Source: a virus
DNA: 28,402 nucleotides
IMG/VR virus record: IMGVR_UViG_3300006793_000198
Coordinates: 1 to 28,402 of that record
Strand: one strand, 5' to 3'
Both the position numbers and the translations under genes were made by a program. Position 1 is the first letter of the stretch; the number at the start of each line of letters is the position of its first letter. The notes under the pieces are model-generated. The model saw only the letters and a list, made by a program, of their open reading frames with translations, did not search any database and was not told the DNA's origin. This document shows positions 1-7,411 of the stretch, in pieces.

Positions 1-351
1 GCCGCCATTACCGTACTCTAAACCATTAATTATATTACGGCCTGTCCAACTTATTACACACTTATCAAAATCTACATTGCTGTTCCAATGAGTATCTTCA
101 TGTGAACTGAGATCATATTCTTTATGTAAAAACTTTGTGTGTATTATGTTGTCGCCGTCTACTGTAATGAAACGATCTGTTTCACTTAATTCTGCACATG
201 CCTTGTGCGCGGCATCTGAACCTTTTACACCATGTACTCTTTTTGCCCACGGAATTTTACTACACAAATCTGCATAGTTTTTTTCAGCATTTGGTTCATC
301 ATAACTTAGATATATAATATCATAGTCGACAATTTTAAATTTATTATCCAT
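1..351 (-). CDS. N-terminal part of a glycosyltransferase-like protein with DGD motif (3' end outside window)
   Basis: 117 codons from ATG at 351 run open through base 1. Motifs in order: 'DIIYLSYDEPNAEKNYADL' (residues 11-29), 'PWAKRVHGVKGSDAAHKACA' (34-53), 'FITVDGDNII' (61-70; D65 and D67 as DxD) and 'GRNIINGLEYGNGG' at the visible end. This matches, from memory, a GT-A-like family in T4-like cyanophages with the same order SYDEPNA, RVxGVxG, VDGDN and NGLxYGxGG. It differs clearly from the two glycosyltransferase paralogues upstream. The ATG shares a base with the preceding stop (TAATG), so its translation depends on that gene. Nucleotide-sugar transfer is likely; the acceptor is unknown. 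Confidence 0.72.
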   Translation of the reverse strand, partial: MDNKFKIVDYDIIYLSYDEPNAEKNYADLCSKIPWAKRVHGVKGSDAAHKACAELSETDRFITVDGDNIIHTKFLHKEYDLSSHEDTHWNSNVDFDKCVISWTGRNIINGLEYGNGG

Positions 352-947
352 TATATAATCTCTTTAATTGCATACGAGTCTATCTTTTTATTAGTGTAGA
401 TACTAAAATTAGTTTGTTGTATGTCACTATTATCGAAATTAATGTTCACATCATTTTCAAATAATTCCACAATCGAAACTGTAATAGTTCTATAAAGAAT
501 ATGCGGGTTACACTTTGCTGTTACACTAAAATGCAATGCATCTCCTTCTATTACTGTTCCATTATTATAACGCTCTTTAACATCGTTGTCAACTGAAAAT
601 TGCCACTCTTTAGTTTTATAATTTTTAGTAACTACAACTTCGCCTACTTCGTTATTAGTAATTTCCATAAATGTGTTTTTTACAGATTCAATTGTTGTAT
701 CTGTTTTTTTTAATAGTTTGTACTTCTTTTGATCTTTATTCCAAACTATCTGATAATCGTCTAAACTTTTATTTCTATTATTAAAATCAAGTGCCATAGT
801 ATGCTCTATAGTAATGTAACTATCGCTGTCGTTATTATGATTCTTAACTGAATAAATTACTCCAGTTTTTTTATCAAAATTACAATACCACTTAGGATCT
901 TTATGTGACAGTGCATTTAATCGAGAAAACTCTTTTTTAAAATTCAT
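351..947 (-). CDS. Hypothetical protein (198 aa) between glycosyltransferase genes
   Basis: Not recognised. A soluble, Asn/Asp/Lys-rich protein with many alternating polar/hydrophobic strands ('GVIYSVKNHNNDSDSYITIE', 'ILYRTITVSIVELF'), which suggests a beta-sandwich; no catalytic motif, signal peptide or membrane helix is visible. Its codon use looks like its neighbours'. The ATG overlaps the preceding glycosyltransferase by 11 bases, with GAAGGA about 13 bases upstream, and the stop shares one base with the next gene's ATG (TAATG). This coupling says it is produced with the sugar-transfer genes; it could be a partner, an acceptor or an unrelated small virion or takeover protein. Confidence 0.7.
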   Translation of the reverse strand: MNFKKEFSRLNALSHKDPKWYCNFDKKTGVIYSVKNHNNDSDSYITIEHTMALDFNNRNKSLDDYQIVWNKDQKKYKLLKKTDTTIESVKNTFMEITNNEVGEVVVTKNYKTKEWQFSVDNDVKERYNNGTVIEGDALHFSVTAKCNPHILYRTITVSIVELFENDVNINFDNSDIQQTNFSIYTNKKIDSYAIKEII

Positions 948-1797
948 TTTTACTTAAATATCCTTCGTATTTCTCTATTAGAGAATCTGTAACAAAACTA
1001 TCTTCTACATAATGAAATATACCATTTTGCTTATAATTACCAATTCTCAAATTTAATTCGTCGTCTATATATGAATTTACATATCCTTGCCAACTGTTGT
1101 GTAAATTACTTACTCCTTGATGATATGTTTTCATATGCACAAATTTCGGAATATCGCTTATTGAATTTGTAACTTGACTACTAATACCTAGAAGCTTAAT
1201 TGCTATTGCCGAACTTACATCAATACTTGCCCATTTTTGAAAAGCATTGCCTCCGGCAAACTCTCCATAAAACATTTCCCAATTTTGATTTATAAATTCT
1301 AACCATTTATAGAACTTGTGGGCTAGTTCGGACTTTTTAAAATAATGTACGCCAACATATATCTTTGGTAAATCATATCGAATAAATGCTTTTCTATAAT
1401 GCCATAATCCTTCAGTAATCGGTTTATCTCTAAATGTTCTAACATTTGTTGTAAAATATAAGTCATATGAATCTAAATATTTCCACCAATGTTCAATATC
1501 TTCTAGAATTAACATGTCTGTATCTAATACAATATTCTCATCAAACGGAGTAGCATGGTATATTTTCCACCTATTTTCAATTTTCCATTTAGATTCTTTT
1601 GCATCATCGCTCCACGGAATATCTACAATATGATCAAATACTTTTTTATACTCTTCAGGTACTACTTCGTTTGTAATTAAACAGGTTGCATTATTTGTGT
1701 GTTGTGTAGCTTTGATACTACATGCTAACAAATATGATTGTTTAACATAATCAGTTGTATCGTTATTTTGAGCAAGAAAAACAAAACCCTTAGACAT
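937..1797 (-). CDS. GT-A-type glycosyltransferase-like protein, copy 2 (286 aa)
   Basis: Paralogue of the gene just upstream: opening 'GFVFLAQNNDTTDYVKQSYL' matches its 'GVLLFANNNESIDYVTQAYQ', and 'NIVLDTDMLILED' (D92, D94) is the DxD motif. A W-rich stretch ('DIPWSDDAKESKWKIENRWK') lies between the fold's first half and DxD, and 'AGGNAFQKWASIDVSSAIAI' resembles the acceptor-side helix. The ATG has a strong AAGGAG six bases upstream and overlaps the preceding gene by 8 bases (ATGTCTAA), the same junction type as the preceding pair. Substrate unknown. This copy is closer to GT-A consensus because of D-T-D followed by hydrophobic residues. Confidence 0.74.
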   Translation of the reverse strand: MSKGFVFLAQNNDTTDYVKQSYLLACSIKATQHTNNATCLITNEVVPEEYKKVFDHIVDIPWSDDAKESKWKIENRWKIYHATPFDENIVLDTDMLILEDIEHWWKYLDSYDLYFTTNVRTFRDKPITEGLWHYRKAFIRYDLPKIYVGVHYFKKSELAHKFYKWLEFINQNWEMFYGEFAGGNAFQKWASIDVSSAIAIKLLGISSQVTNSISDIPKFVHMKTYHQGVSNLHNSWQGYVNSYIDDELNLRIGNYKQNGIFHYVEDSFVTDSLIEKYEGYLSKNEF

Positions 1798-2647
1798 GTT
1801 GTTCTCCTTTGTATAATCTATCTAGACTAAATTTATTCATTACATGTACATCTAATCCTTGAGTCCTATGTGCTACATATTCTCCTGGATGTCCTTGTTT
1901 TCCAGTTAATAAAATTAACACATCATCTTTTATAGAATGTAATATATCAACGTCTAGAGTATATAGAATACTTGTTGGCATTGTTTTAAACATATCTAAA
2001 GAACCATAATCATTCATTATGTGTATTGCTATACTAAAAGCAAAATCATTTCGATACATTGTGTTAGGTAGTTTATACAATAGTACATAGTGATACCAGT
2101 TATCTTGTATATGTTTTAATAACTCAAAAAATACGTTGTTCTTTTTTGTCTTTTCAAAATAAACAACAGTAGCCCAATAAAAATCTATTCCACCGTCGCT
2201 TACATAACTAAATTCTTTTGTATATTTTTCGTCAATTCCTAAATATGTTCCGTCTTTGTAGATTAGGAAATCCTCTGTTTGATCAAAACATTTTGAAAGA
2301 TGATCACTACATATAATATAATCAACATCCATTACAATAGTACTGTCATAAGGCGATAAATCATATGCATATGGTCTTAGATTATTCCTAAAATTTAGAA
2401 TTTGATTAGATGCAATACCGTCATGATAAACTCTATTATTCTTAACTAACTCTTGGTCAGTTTCGATAATTTCATCAAATACTTCATCATAGTCGCTAAA
2501 TGTTTTTTGCAGATAATTTTTGTCAGTAGTAACAATGCTAGTAGGTAAATTTAAATATTGATTTATACGCTTTGCTAACTGGTATGCTTGCGTTACATAA
2601 TCTATACTTTCGTTATTATTTGCAAATAATAATACCCCTTTAGTCAT
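1790..2647 (-). CDS. GT-A-type glycosyltransferase-like protein, copy 1 (285 aa)
   Basis: The N-terminus 'GVLLFANNNESIDYVTQAYQ' is a Rossmann-like first strand and helix for nucleotide-sugar binding. 'TIVMDVDYIICSD' at residues 103-115 holds the D-V-D motif (D107, D109), the metal and nucleotide-sugar binding DxD of GT-A enzymes. 'DGGIDFYWATVVYF' and a 'DFAFSIAIHIM' helix follow as in related phage proteins. The sugar donor and acceptor cannot be told. It is a clear paralogue of the next gene: same opening, same position of DxD, equal length. ATG lies inside the end of the upstream gene with GAGGA about 12 bases before it. Targets could be fibres, host surface polysaccharide or phage DNA; the position beside the fibre genes makes fibre or capsid-surface modification one option. 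Confidence 0.72.
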   Translation of the reverse strand: MTKGVLLFANNNESIDYVTQAYQLAKRINQYLNLPTSIVTTDKNYLQKTFSDYDEVFDEIIETDQELVKNNRVYHDGIASNQILNFRNNLRPYAYDLSPYDSTIVMDVDYIICSDHLSKCFDQTEDFLIYKDGTYLGIDEKYTKEFSYVSDGGIDFYWATVVYFEKTKKNNVFFELLKHIQDNWYHYVLLYKLPNTMYRNDFAFSIAIHIMNDYGSLDMFKTMPTSILYTLDVDILHSIKDDVLILLTGKQGHPGEYVAHRTQGLDVHVMNKFSLDRLYKGEQHV

Positions 2648-2993
2648 TAAACACTATGTCCTCAACATTTCGTTTTTTCGACAATGAAGAAAAACGTTCG
2701 TAGTAATCATTACACACAATCGAATATTGAGACAAAATTAATTGATAAAATTCTGTTAGATCTTCAATTAAAATTGGGGTTTCATTATCGTCTATTAGCA
2801 CAACATCTTCGGTGTTGTCAGAATCAATTAGAATTTTACAATAAGATAGTAGTTCAACTGTAATAGTAAACTGTCCTTTATTTCGATAAATTACTCTACC
2901 TATTCTAAAATTTTCTTTGGCTTGTAGTTTTTCTTTTTCGAGTGTGAGATTATAATTTGCAAAAGATAATGCGTTTTCAAGACGAGGGTCCAT
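2640..2993 (-). CDS. Small conserved phage protein of unknown function (117 aa)
   Basis: Begins 'MDPRLENALSFANYNLTLEK', with central 'DVVLIDDNETPILIEDLTEF' and a helical, tyrosine-rich end ('QYSIVCNDYYERFSSL'). From memory, T4-like cyanophages carry a protein with the same opening MDPRL and a TEDVVLIDDNE-type core near glycosyltransferase-like genes; no function is known to me. Soluble, acidic in the middle, no membrane segment. ATG at 2993 has a strong ribosome binding site, AAGGAG, five bases upstream. It is the first gene after the sigma70-type promoter and overlaps the next gene by 8 bases (ATGACTAA). Confidence 0.75.
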   Translation of the reverse strand: MDPRLENALSFANYNLTLEKEKLQAKENFRIGRVIYRNKGQFTITVELLSYCKILIDSDNTEDVVLIDDNETPILIEDLTEFYQLILSQYSIVCNDYYERFSSLSKKRNVEDIVFND

Positions 2994-3010
2994 AGATACT
3001 CCTTATATAC

Positions 3011-3046
3011 TTCTTATAGTATATACTATATCTATCTAAATGTCAA
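3011..3046 (-). promoter_or_regulatory. Sigma70-type promoter for the glycosyltransferase block
   Basis: Minus-strand TTGACA (3041-3046), a spacer of exactly 17 bases and TATACT (3018-3023): a consensus -35 and a five-of-six -10 box. The start site should fall near 3011, about 18 bases before the first gene's ATG, with AAGGAG (2999-3004) between. Unlike the late sites here, it lacks ATAAATAC. It should be read by host RNA polymerase with its main sigma factor, so the downstream block is probably expressed early or throughout infection. Confidence 0.72.
3015..3030. repeat. 16-base perfect palindrome over the -10 box
   Basis: The bases TATAGTATATACTATA read the same on both strands and cover the -10 element at 3018-3023. 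It may be a dimeric repressor site or simply AT-rich sequence; there is no T-run after it, so it is not a terminator. Confidence 0.5.
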
Positions 3047-3059
3047 GCAATAAGTGAAA

Positions 3060-4079
3060 TTAAAGTGTAGTTCCGGTAGCATTTGTATTAACTGATGGTG
3101 CATCAATTTCTATTATATTGTTACCGTCTTGTGCTCTATATACTTGAATATTACTAGTTAGTGTACCGTCAACACTTGGGTCAACACTAGCAAACTGATC
3201 ATCTCCGTCAGTTAGTGTAATTCTAAAAGTAATAGCGGTTGGGTTTGTTGCATTATCAACTTTAGCCCTCAGTGTATATGTATTAGCTGCATATGTTGAT
3301 CCGACTGCTGATACTACTACTTGCTCCGATGTTGTTAAATCATAAAAACCAATTGTATTATTAGAAACACCAAGACCGTCACCATTAACAGATGAAGTAG
3401 ATCCACTCATACTAATAGTGTTAATATATGTAGCTAACATATTTGTCCAGTCAGTGTTTTTAGTATGACCAGCGCCGCCGGTACGTGTTGCAAATAATCT
3501 TATTTCGCCACCTGTATTAAAAAATGCTCTAGCATGATTTGCTGCTGTTAAGGCTAACGAATTGCCACTAGCTGAAGATTTAGTTTGTCCTGCAAATGTT
3601 ACTGTTAGATAATGGTCAATAGTGTTAAATCCGCCATATCCCCAAGCCGTTGTACGTTGTTTATTTGTTGCTGTGTCAGCAGCTAGATAACTTGCACTAT
3701 GTGTATTTCTTCCATTTACAGAATTTGTTGCTTCTGCTGCATAGTCGTTAAATCCTTGCTGCAAGAGTGTAAGAGTGTCAACATCTGTTCCACTTGCATC
3801 AGCACCAATTACATTGCCTGTACTAACTTCTTGTACTGCAAAGCCTGTACCGTTAACTTGATGTAGTCTACAAGTATATATATCAAGATATAATCTATTA
3901 AGATCATCAGCTGTAACAGTTGCGCCTGCTGCGACTGAATTACTCTCTAATGGTTGCCCGTATCCTTGATTAGATGATGAGTTTCCTTGTGTCCCGGACG
4001 GTGTGCCTAGTACTCCAATAATATCGTCTCGAATATTATTATAATCGGTATCCTGTATTACTGCGCCAACTGCTACCAT
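3060..4079 (-). CDS. Fibre-like virion structural protein (339 aa)
   Basis: The N-terminus 'AVIQDTDYNNIRDDIIGVLG', 'SNQGYGQPLES', 'VTADDLNRLYLDIYTCRLHQ' matches a pattern I recall from tail-fibre-like proteins of T4-like phages (a GYGQ loop followed by a helix ending in HQxxG). The remainder is Gly/Ser/Thr/Asn-rich and beta-type with few charged residues, ending in a beta sandwich ('YTLRAKVDNATNPTAITFRI'). It is unrelated to the three paralogous fibres by eye. ATG is preceded by GAGGAG at a good distance; it is read from the same late unit as the 519-aa fibre. A small fibre or head/tail decoration subunit is likely; which one cannot be said. Confidence 0.75.
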   Translation of the reverse strand: MVAVGAVIQDTDYNNIRDDIIGVLGTPSGTQGNSSSNQGYGQPLESNSVAAGATVTADDLNRLYLDIYTCRLHQVNGTGFAVQEVSTGNVIGADASGTDVDTLTLLQQGFNDYAAEATNSVNGRNTHSASYLAADTATNKQRTTAWGYGGFNTIDHYLTVTFAGQTKSSASGNSLALTAANHARAFFNTGGEIRLFATRTGGAGHTKNTDWTNMLATYINTISMSGSTSSVNGDGLGVSNNTIGFYDLTTSEQVVVSAVGSTYAANTYTLRAKVDNATNPTAITFRITLTDGDDQFASVDPSVDGTLTSNIQVYRAQDGNNIIEIDAPSVNTNATGTTL

Positions 4080-4093
4080 CGTTTATCTCCTCT

Positions 4094-5653
4094 TTAAACC
4101 TTTACAAAACATTCAACAAGAGTCGGAGTATCCGAGTCGCCTGCATCTTCTTCTAATATATATCCTATACGAATTTCTGTCATTCCTTCTTCTGGCGAAG
4201 TTGTACCAATTCCTGGTTCATCACTAAGATAAACAGGAGCTCCCATTTTTCTACCTATACCTTTAACTAGAGTAGGTAGTCTTCCTATTAGTCCTACCGC
4301 TTGTCCGTCAGCTTCTGCATTCATTAAGTATGCTGGATTTGTACTAATAATTCCAATTACAGCAGAACCTTCAGCTCCATTTATAAATGCAGGTCCTATT
4401 TCTGTATTGCCTACACCGCCTATAATACCAACAATTGTTCCGTTAGGAAGATCGTTGTTTTCTGATTTATATATTTCCGCTAAGTCAGCAAACTTTGCTT
4501 GCGAAGCAGTACCAATTAATACGTTTGCTGAAATATTTCCAGTGTCGTCTCTTGCAACTATCTTATTTTCATCAACACCCGGATTATAAGTATAAGAAGC
4601 TGTGATATATTCGCCATTTGCTTCTGCTCCTACAAGCATTTCTTTAGATCTATCTGCAACACCTTTAAAACTAGTAGCATGTACTTCGTTCCATTTGTTT
4701 GCTGTAGAACCTAAGTCTCTCGGTCCTTGATCGGCTGCTGATGTTTCGTATCCAGGCTGAATCGAATTATTATTAATTCTTGCAATATTTTCAAAACTAC
4801 TACCGTTATATGTAGTAAGTTTTATTAAACTTTGTGAAGCCTTTAAGTGAATTTCGTTGCCTCCAGCACCGTCTATAAGAATACCTAAATCTTGATCATT
4901 ACCAATTGTAATACCGTTATCATCAAAGTTAACTGACCCTGTAAAGGCTGCTGCATCTGATCTTACATAACTAGCTGCACTATAACCACCTAAACTATTT
5001 GCATTAGTAGCTGTGCCGTAAAAGAAATAGTCAGAATTTACACCATTTAGATCATTATCTTTAAGGGTAATACCTTTTTTAACTGTTCTTCCAGCATCAA
5101 CAAATCCGGCATAATCTGCAAACTGTGTGCCGATATCTTTAATAGTAAAGTTATCATTACTAAAAATTGCAACTTCTTCGTCATTAAGTATAGAAACAAT
5201 CACTGCTTTAGATGTATTATCTGTAGCAATAATTTCTTTACTTTGCATTTGTGTTACACCGTCGCCTGCATCTTGGGGGCCAATGAAGGAAAAGTCTACA
5301 CCGTTATATACATATAGTTTTTGTTCAGCTGTATTAAACCATAATTCGCCGAGTGCTAACCCTACTGGCTGTGCTGGAGACGTAACTGTACCTCCAGTTG
5401 TTTTCCAATTTCCGCCATCGTAAAATTTAAGTTTATTTTCACCGCTGTCAAACCAAATCTGTCCTTGGATTGCTCTCGGTGGTTGATTTGCTCCAGCAAA
5501 ATTTTCTAATAAAAATACAAAGTTTTCATTTTGTATTTCACCATATCCTGCAAAGTTTTTACCAATTAGTTTTATATCAGTTGAATTGTCAACTGTACCG
5601 TCGGCGATAGTTGTTAAAGTTGCGCCATTTGTTTTCTGTATGCTATACGCCAT
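4094..5653 (-). CDS. Paralogous fibre protein with C-terminal 'DLAE/STNPAYLMN' domain (519 aa)
   Basis: Third fibre paralogue. It shares the N-terminus ('GKNFAGYGEIQNENFVFLLE', 'QGQIWFDSGENKLKFYDG', 'LGELWFNTAEQKLYVYNG') and the second module ('ATNANSLGGYSAASYVRSD'). The shaft includes 'LGSTANKWNEVHATSFKG', a common strand motif of phage fibres. The C-terminal 130 residues begin at 'FADLAEIYKSENNDLPNGT' and contain 'GIISTNPAYLMN', 'AVGLIGRLPTLVKG' and 'GAPVYLSDEPGIG'. This end domain is frequent in marine and vibrio myophage fibres as I remember them and is thought to form a terminal beta domain; whether it self-cleaves is not known to me. ATG with AGGGG upstream; it ends 14 bases before the next gene. 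Confidence 0.84.
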   Translation of the reverse strand: MAYSIQKTNGATLTTIADGTVDNSTDIKLIGKNFAGYGEIQNENFVFLLENFAGANQPPRAIQGQIWFDSGENKLKFYDGGNWKTTGGTVTSPAQPVGLALGELWFNTAEQKLYVYNGVDFSFIGPQDAGDGVTQMQSKEIIATDNTSKAVIVSILNDEEVAIFSNDNFTIKDIGTQFADYAGFVDAGRTVKKGITLKDNDLNGVNSDYFFYGTATNANSLGGYSAASYVRSDAAAFTGSVNFDDNGITIGNDQDLGILIDGAGGNEIHLKASQSLIKLTTYNGSSFENIARINNNSIQPGYETSAADQGPRDLGSTANKWNEVHATSFKGVADRSKEMLVGAEANGEYITASYTYNPGVDENKIVARDDTGNISANVLIGTASQAKFADLAEIYKSENNDLPNGTIVGIIGGVGNTEIGPAFINGAEGSAVIGIISTNPAYLMNAEADGQAVGLIGRLPTLVKGIGRKMGAPVYLSDEPGIGTTSPEEGMTEIRIGYILEEDAGDSDTPTLVECFVKV

Positions 5654-5669
5654 TTTTGACCCCTGTTAG

Positions 5670-5683
5670 TATAATGTATTTAT
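5670..5683 (-). promoter_or_regulatory. T4-like late promoter upstream of the 519-aa fibre gene
   Basis: Minus-strand motif ATAAATACATTATA, identical over 14 bases to the site before gp6. It lies in the 42-base gap between the second and third fibre genes, about 16 bases ahead of the ATG, with AGGGG as ribosome binding site between them. It splits the fibre genes into two late units. Confidence 0.75.
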
Positions 5684-5695
5684 GCTTTTTTATAA

Positions 5696-7411
5696 TTATG
5701 GTTGACTCACTGATTCAACACCTTGGAATTCCCAAACACGTACACCTAATGTTGATTCAACATTGTAAACTCTAACTTCACGTTCATAACCCCCCGATAA
5801 GTAAAATACACAATGAACTTTGGCTAACGTGCCAACGTTTCTGTCACTTGCCGAAGCTACCTGTTCTAACCAAGTAGCAGTAATTGACTGATCGTACTTA
5901 CTGTCAGTATTATAATTTGTCATATCAAAACTTAATGATGCAATTGTATCTCTAGTTTTTACATCTACATATGCTTTATTAGCAGCACTATTAGATGCAG
6001 AAGGTGTTGACACTCCTTTTATTTCAACATCACCTACACCATTTGTAAGATTTAAATCTCCATCAATACTAAACGTAAGCGAATCTGATGTAGTTAGTGT
6101 GTTCCCAACAATAGAAGGACCATTTTGAATAGTGAGATCTACTAAATCTCCTAATTGTTCAATATTACTTTCTACTACTGTATTAAATAATCGTGTACTA
6201 CTTAAAATAGATTGATTATTAATTTTATATTCTTTAGTATTAGCTAGATTTAAATGATCACTTACAGTCCAATAATTTCCATTAATTAAATCAACTTGCC
6301 ACGTTATTGTATGATCTGTTGTTCCTTTTAATGTTATGCCGCCGCCGGATGCAATTGCATCTGTAGGAGTTTCAGCAGCAGCAAGTTCAATATTTTTATC
6401 TTCAACTGTAAGTGTAGCTGTGTTAACTGTGGTAGTACTTCCGTTAACTACTAAATTTTGCTCAACTGTTAAGTCTCCGTTTACTCGAACATCGGCATTT
6501 CCAACTGTTGGGTAAAAACTTACTTGTCGATTTCCAGGATTTATATCAAGTGCAACTTCGTCTGTAGCCGACCCGCCTCTTAATGTAAACAGCATTTTTC
6601 TATTCGAATTATTATTTTTAAAAACTGTATCTCGTTGACTGTTAACAAGAAGATTAAAATATTCTTGTGCGTTGCCAATGCCAATTCCGCCATCATTTTT
6701 AATTCTTATTGTACCAATTGTAGTATCATTACTATCTGATCTTAGCAAATTAGCAGTACCAACTCCGTCAATGCCTTTTGCATTAGTTGCTGTTCCGCTT
6801 ATTACAGGATTAATTTCTCCTGTGGTATTTAATAAATTCATACCAGGTACAATAGCTGCTGTTGTTAATCCTATAACTGCATTAAGCGGTGTAAACTGTT
6901 CTTTACTTAAAATTGCAATTCTTATATTACCAACATACATCGAAGCAACAGATTTAGTTGCGCCGCCATTATCTAAAATATCTTCAATAACAAATCCCGA
7001 TATTCCTTGTGATGAGGAATAACTAGGACCTACAAGTGTCGGAGTGCCGACGCCATCACTAAAGTAAAGTTGTCTATTTGCAGTGTCAATCCATGTATCA
7101 CCTGCTACCATTATAGGTGAAGTTGGAGACAAAATTGGGCCTCCGCTTGTACGCCAGGATTTAGTTGTTCCGTCATATACCTTTAATCTAGACTCTCCGG
7201 TGTCCCACCAAATTTGCCCAGGTAAAGGTGCTGATGGAGCACTACTATTTGCAAAATTTTCTAATACTTTTATAAAATTTTCATTTATAGTTTCACCAAA
7301 ACCTGTATAATTTCTTCCTATTAGTCCAATACTTGTTGTTGTACTATCAAGTATTCCGTCAGCTAATGTAGTCAAAATAGATCCATTTGACGTATTAAGA
7401 ATATAACTCAT
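5696..7411 (-). CDS. Paralogous fibre protein with 'TLTVEDKNIEL' shaft module (571 aa)
   Basis: Second fibre paralogue. The N-terminus repeats the shared unit ('GRNYTGFGETINENFIKVLE', 'PGQIWWDTGESRLKVYDG', 'AGDTWIDTANRQLYFSDG'). Near residues 200-240 it has the second shared module ('ISGTATNAKGIDGVG', 'LLRSDSNDTT', 'IKNDGGIGIG'). From about 310 it has 'VNGDLTVEQNLVVNGSTTTV' and 'LTVEDKNIELA', a module I associate with marine phage fibres. The last 70 residues ('ATWLEQVASASD..VYNVESTLGVRVWEFQG') are unlike the ends of the other two paralogues; no collar or chaperone domain is seen. The ATG overlaps the upstream stop by 4 bases, with GGAGA as ribosome binding site, so translation is likely coupled to the collar-domain fibre. 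Likely an outer fibre or spike subunit. Confidence 0.82.
   Translation of the reverse strand: MSYILNTSNGSILTTLADGILDSTTTSIGLIGRNYTGFGETINENFIKVLENFANSSAPSAPLPGQIWWDTGESRLKVYDGTTKSWRTSGGPILSPTSPIMVAGDTWIDTANRQLYFSDGVGTPTLVGPSYSSSQGISGFVIEDILDNGGATKSVASMYVGNIRIAILSKEQFTPLNAVIGLTTAAIVPGMNLLNTTGEINPVISGTATNAKGIDGVGTANLLRSDSNDTTIGTIRIKNDGGIGIGNAQEYFNLLVNSQRDTVFKNNNSNRKMLFTLRGGSATDEVALDINPGNRQVSFYPTVGNADVRVNGDLTVEQNLVVNGSTTTVNTATLTVEDKNIELAAAETPTDAIASGGGITLKGTTDHTITWQVDLINGNYWTVSDHLNLANTKEYKINNQSILSSTRLFNTVVESNIEQLGDLVDLTIQNGPSIVGNTLTTSDSLTFSIDGDLNLTNGVGDVEIKGVSTPSASNSAANKAYVDVKTRDTIASLSFDMTNYNTDSKYDQSITATWLEQVASASDRNVGTLAKVHCVFYLSGGYEREVRVYNVESTLGVRVWEFQGVESVSQP

Noticed and set aside
5654-5695. 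Rho-independent terminator between the second and third fibre genes
   Set aside because: The A/T run near 5684-5693 is not preceded by a GC-rich hairpin; the gap is explained by a late promoter and ribosome binding site.
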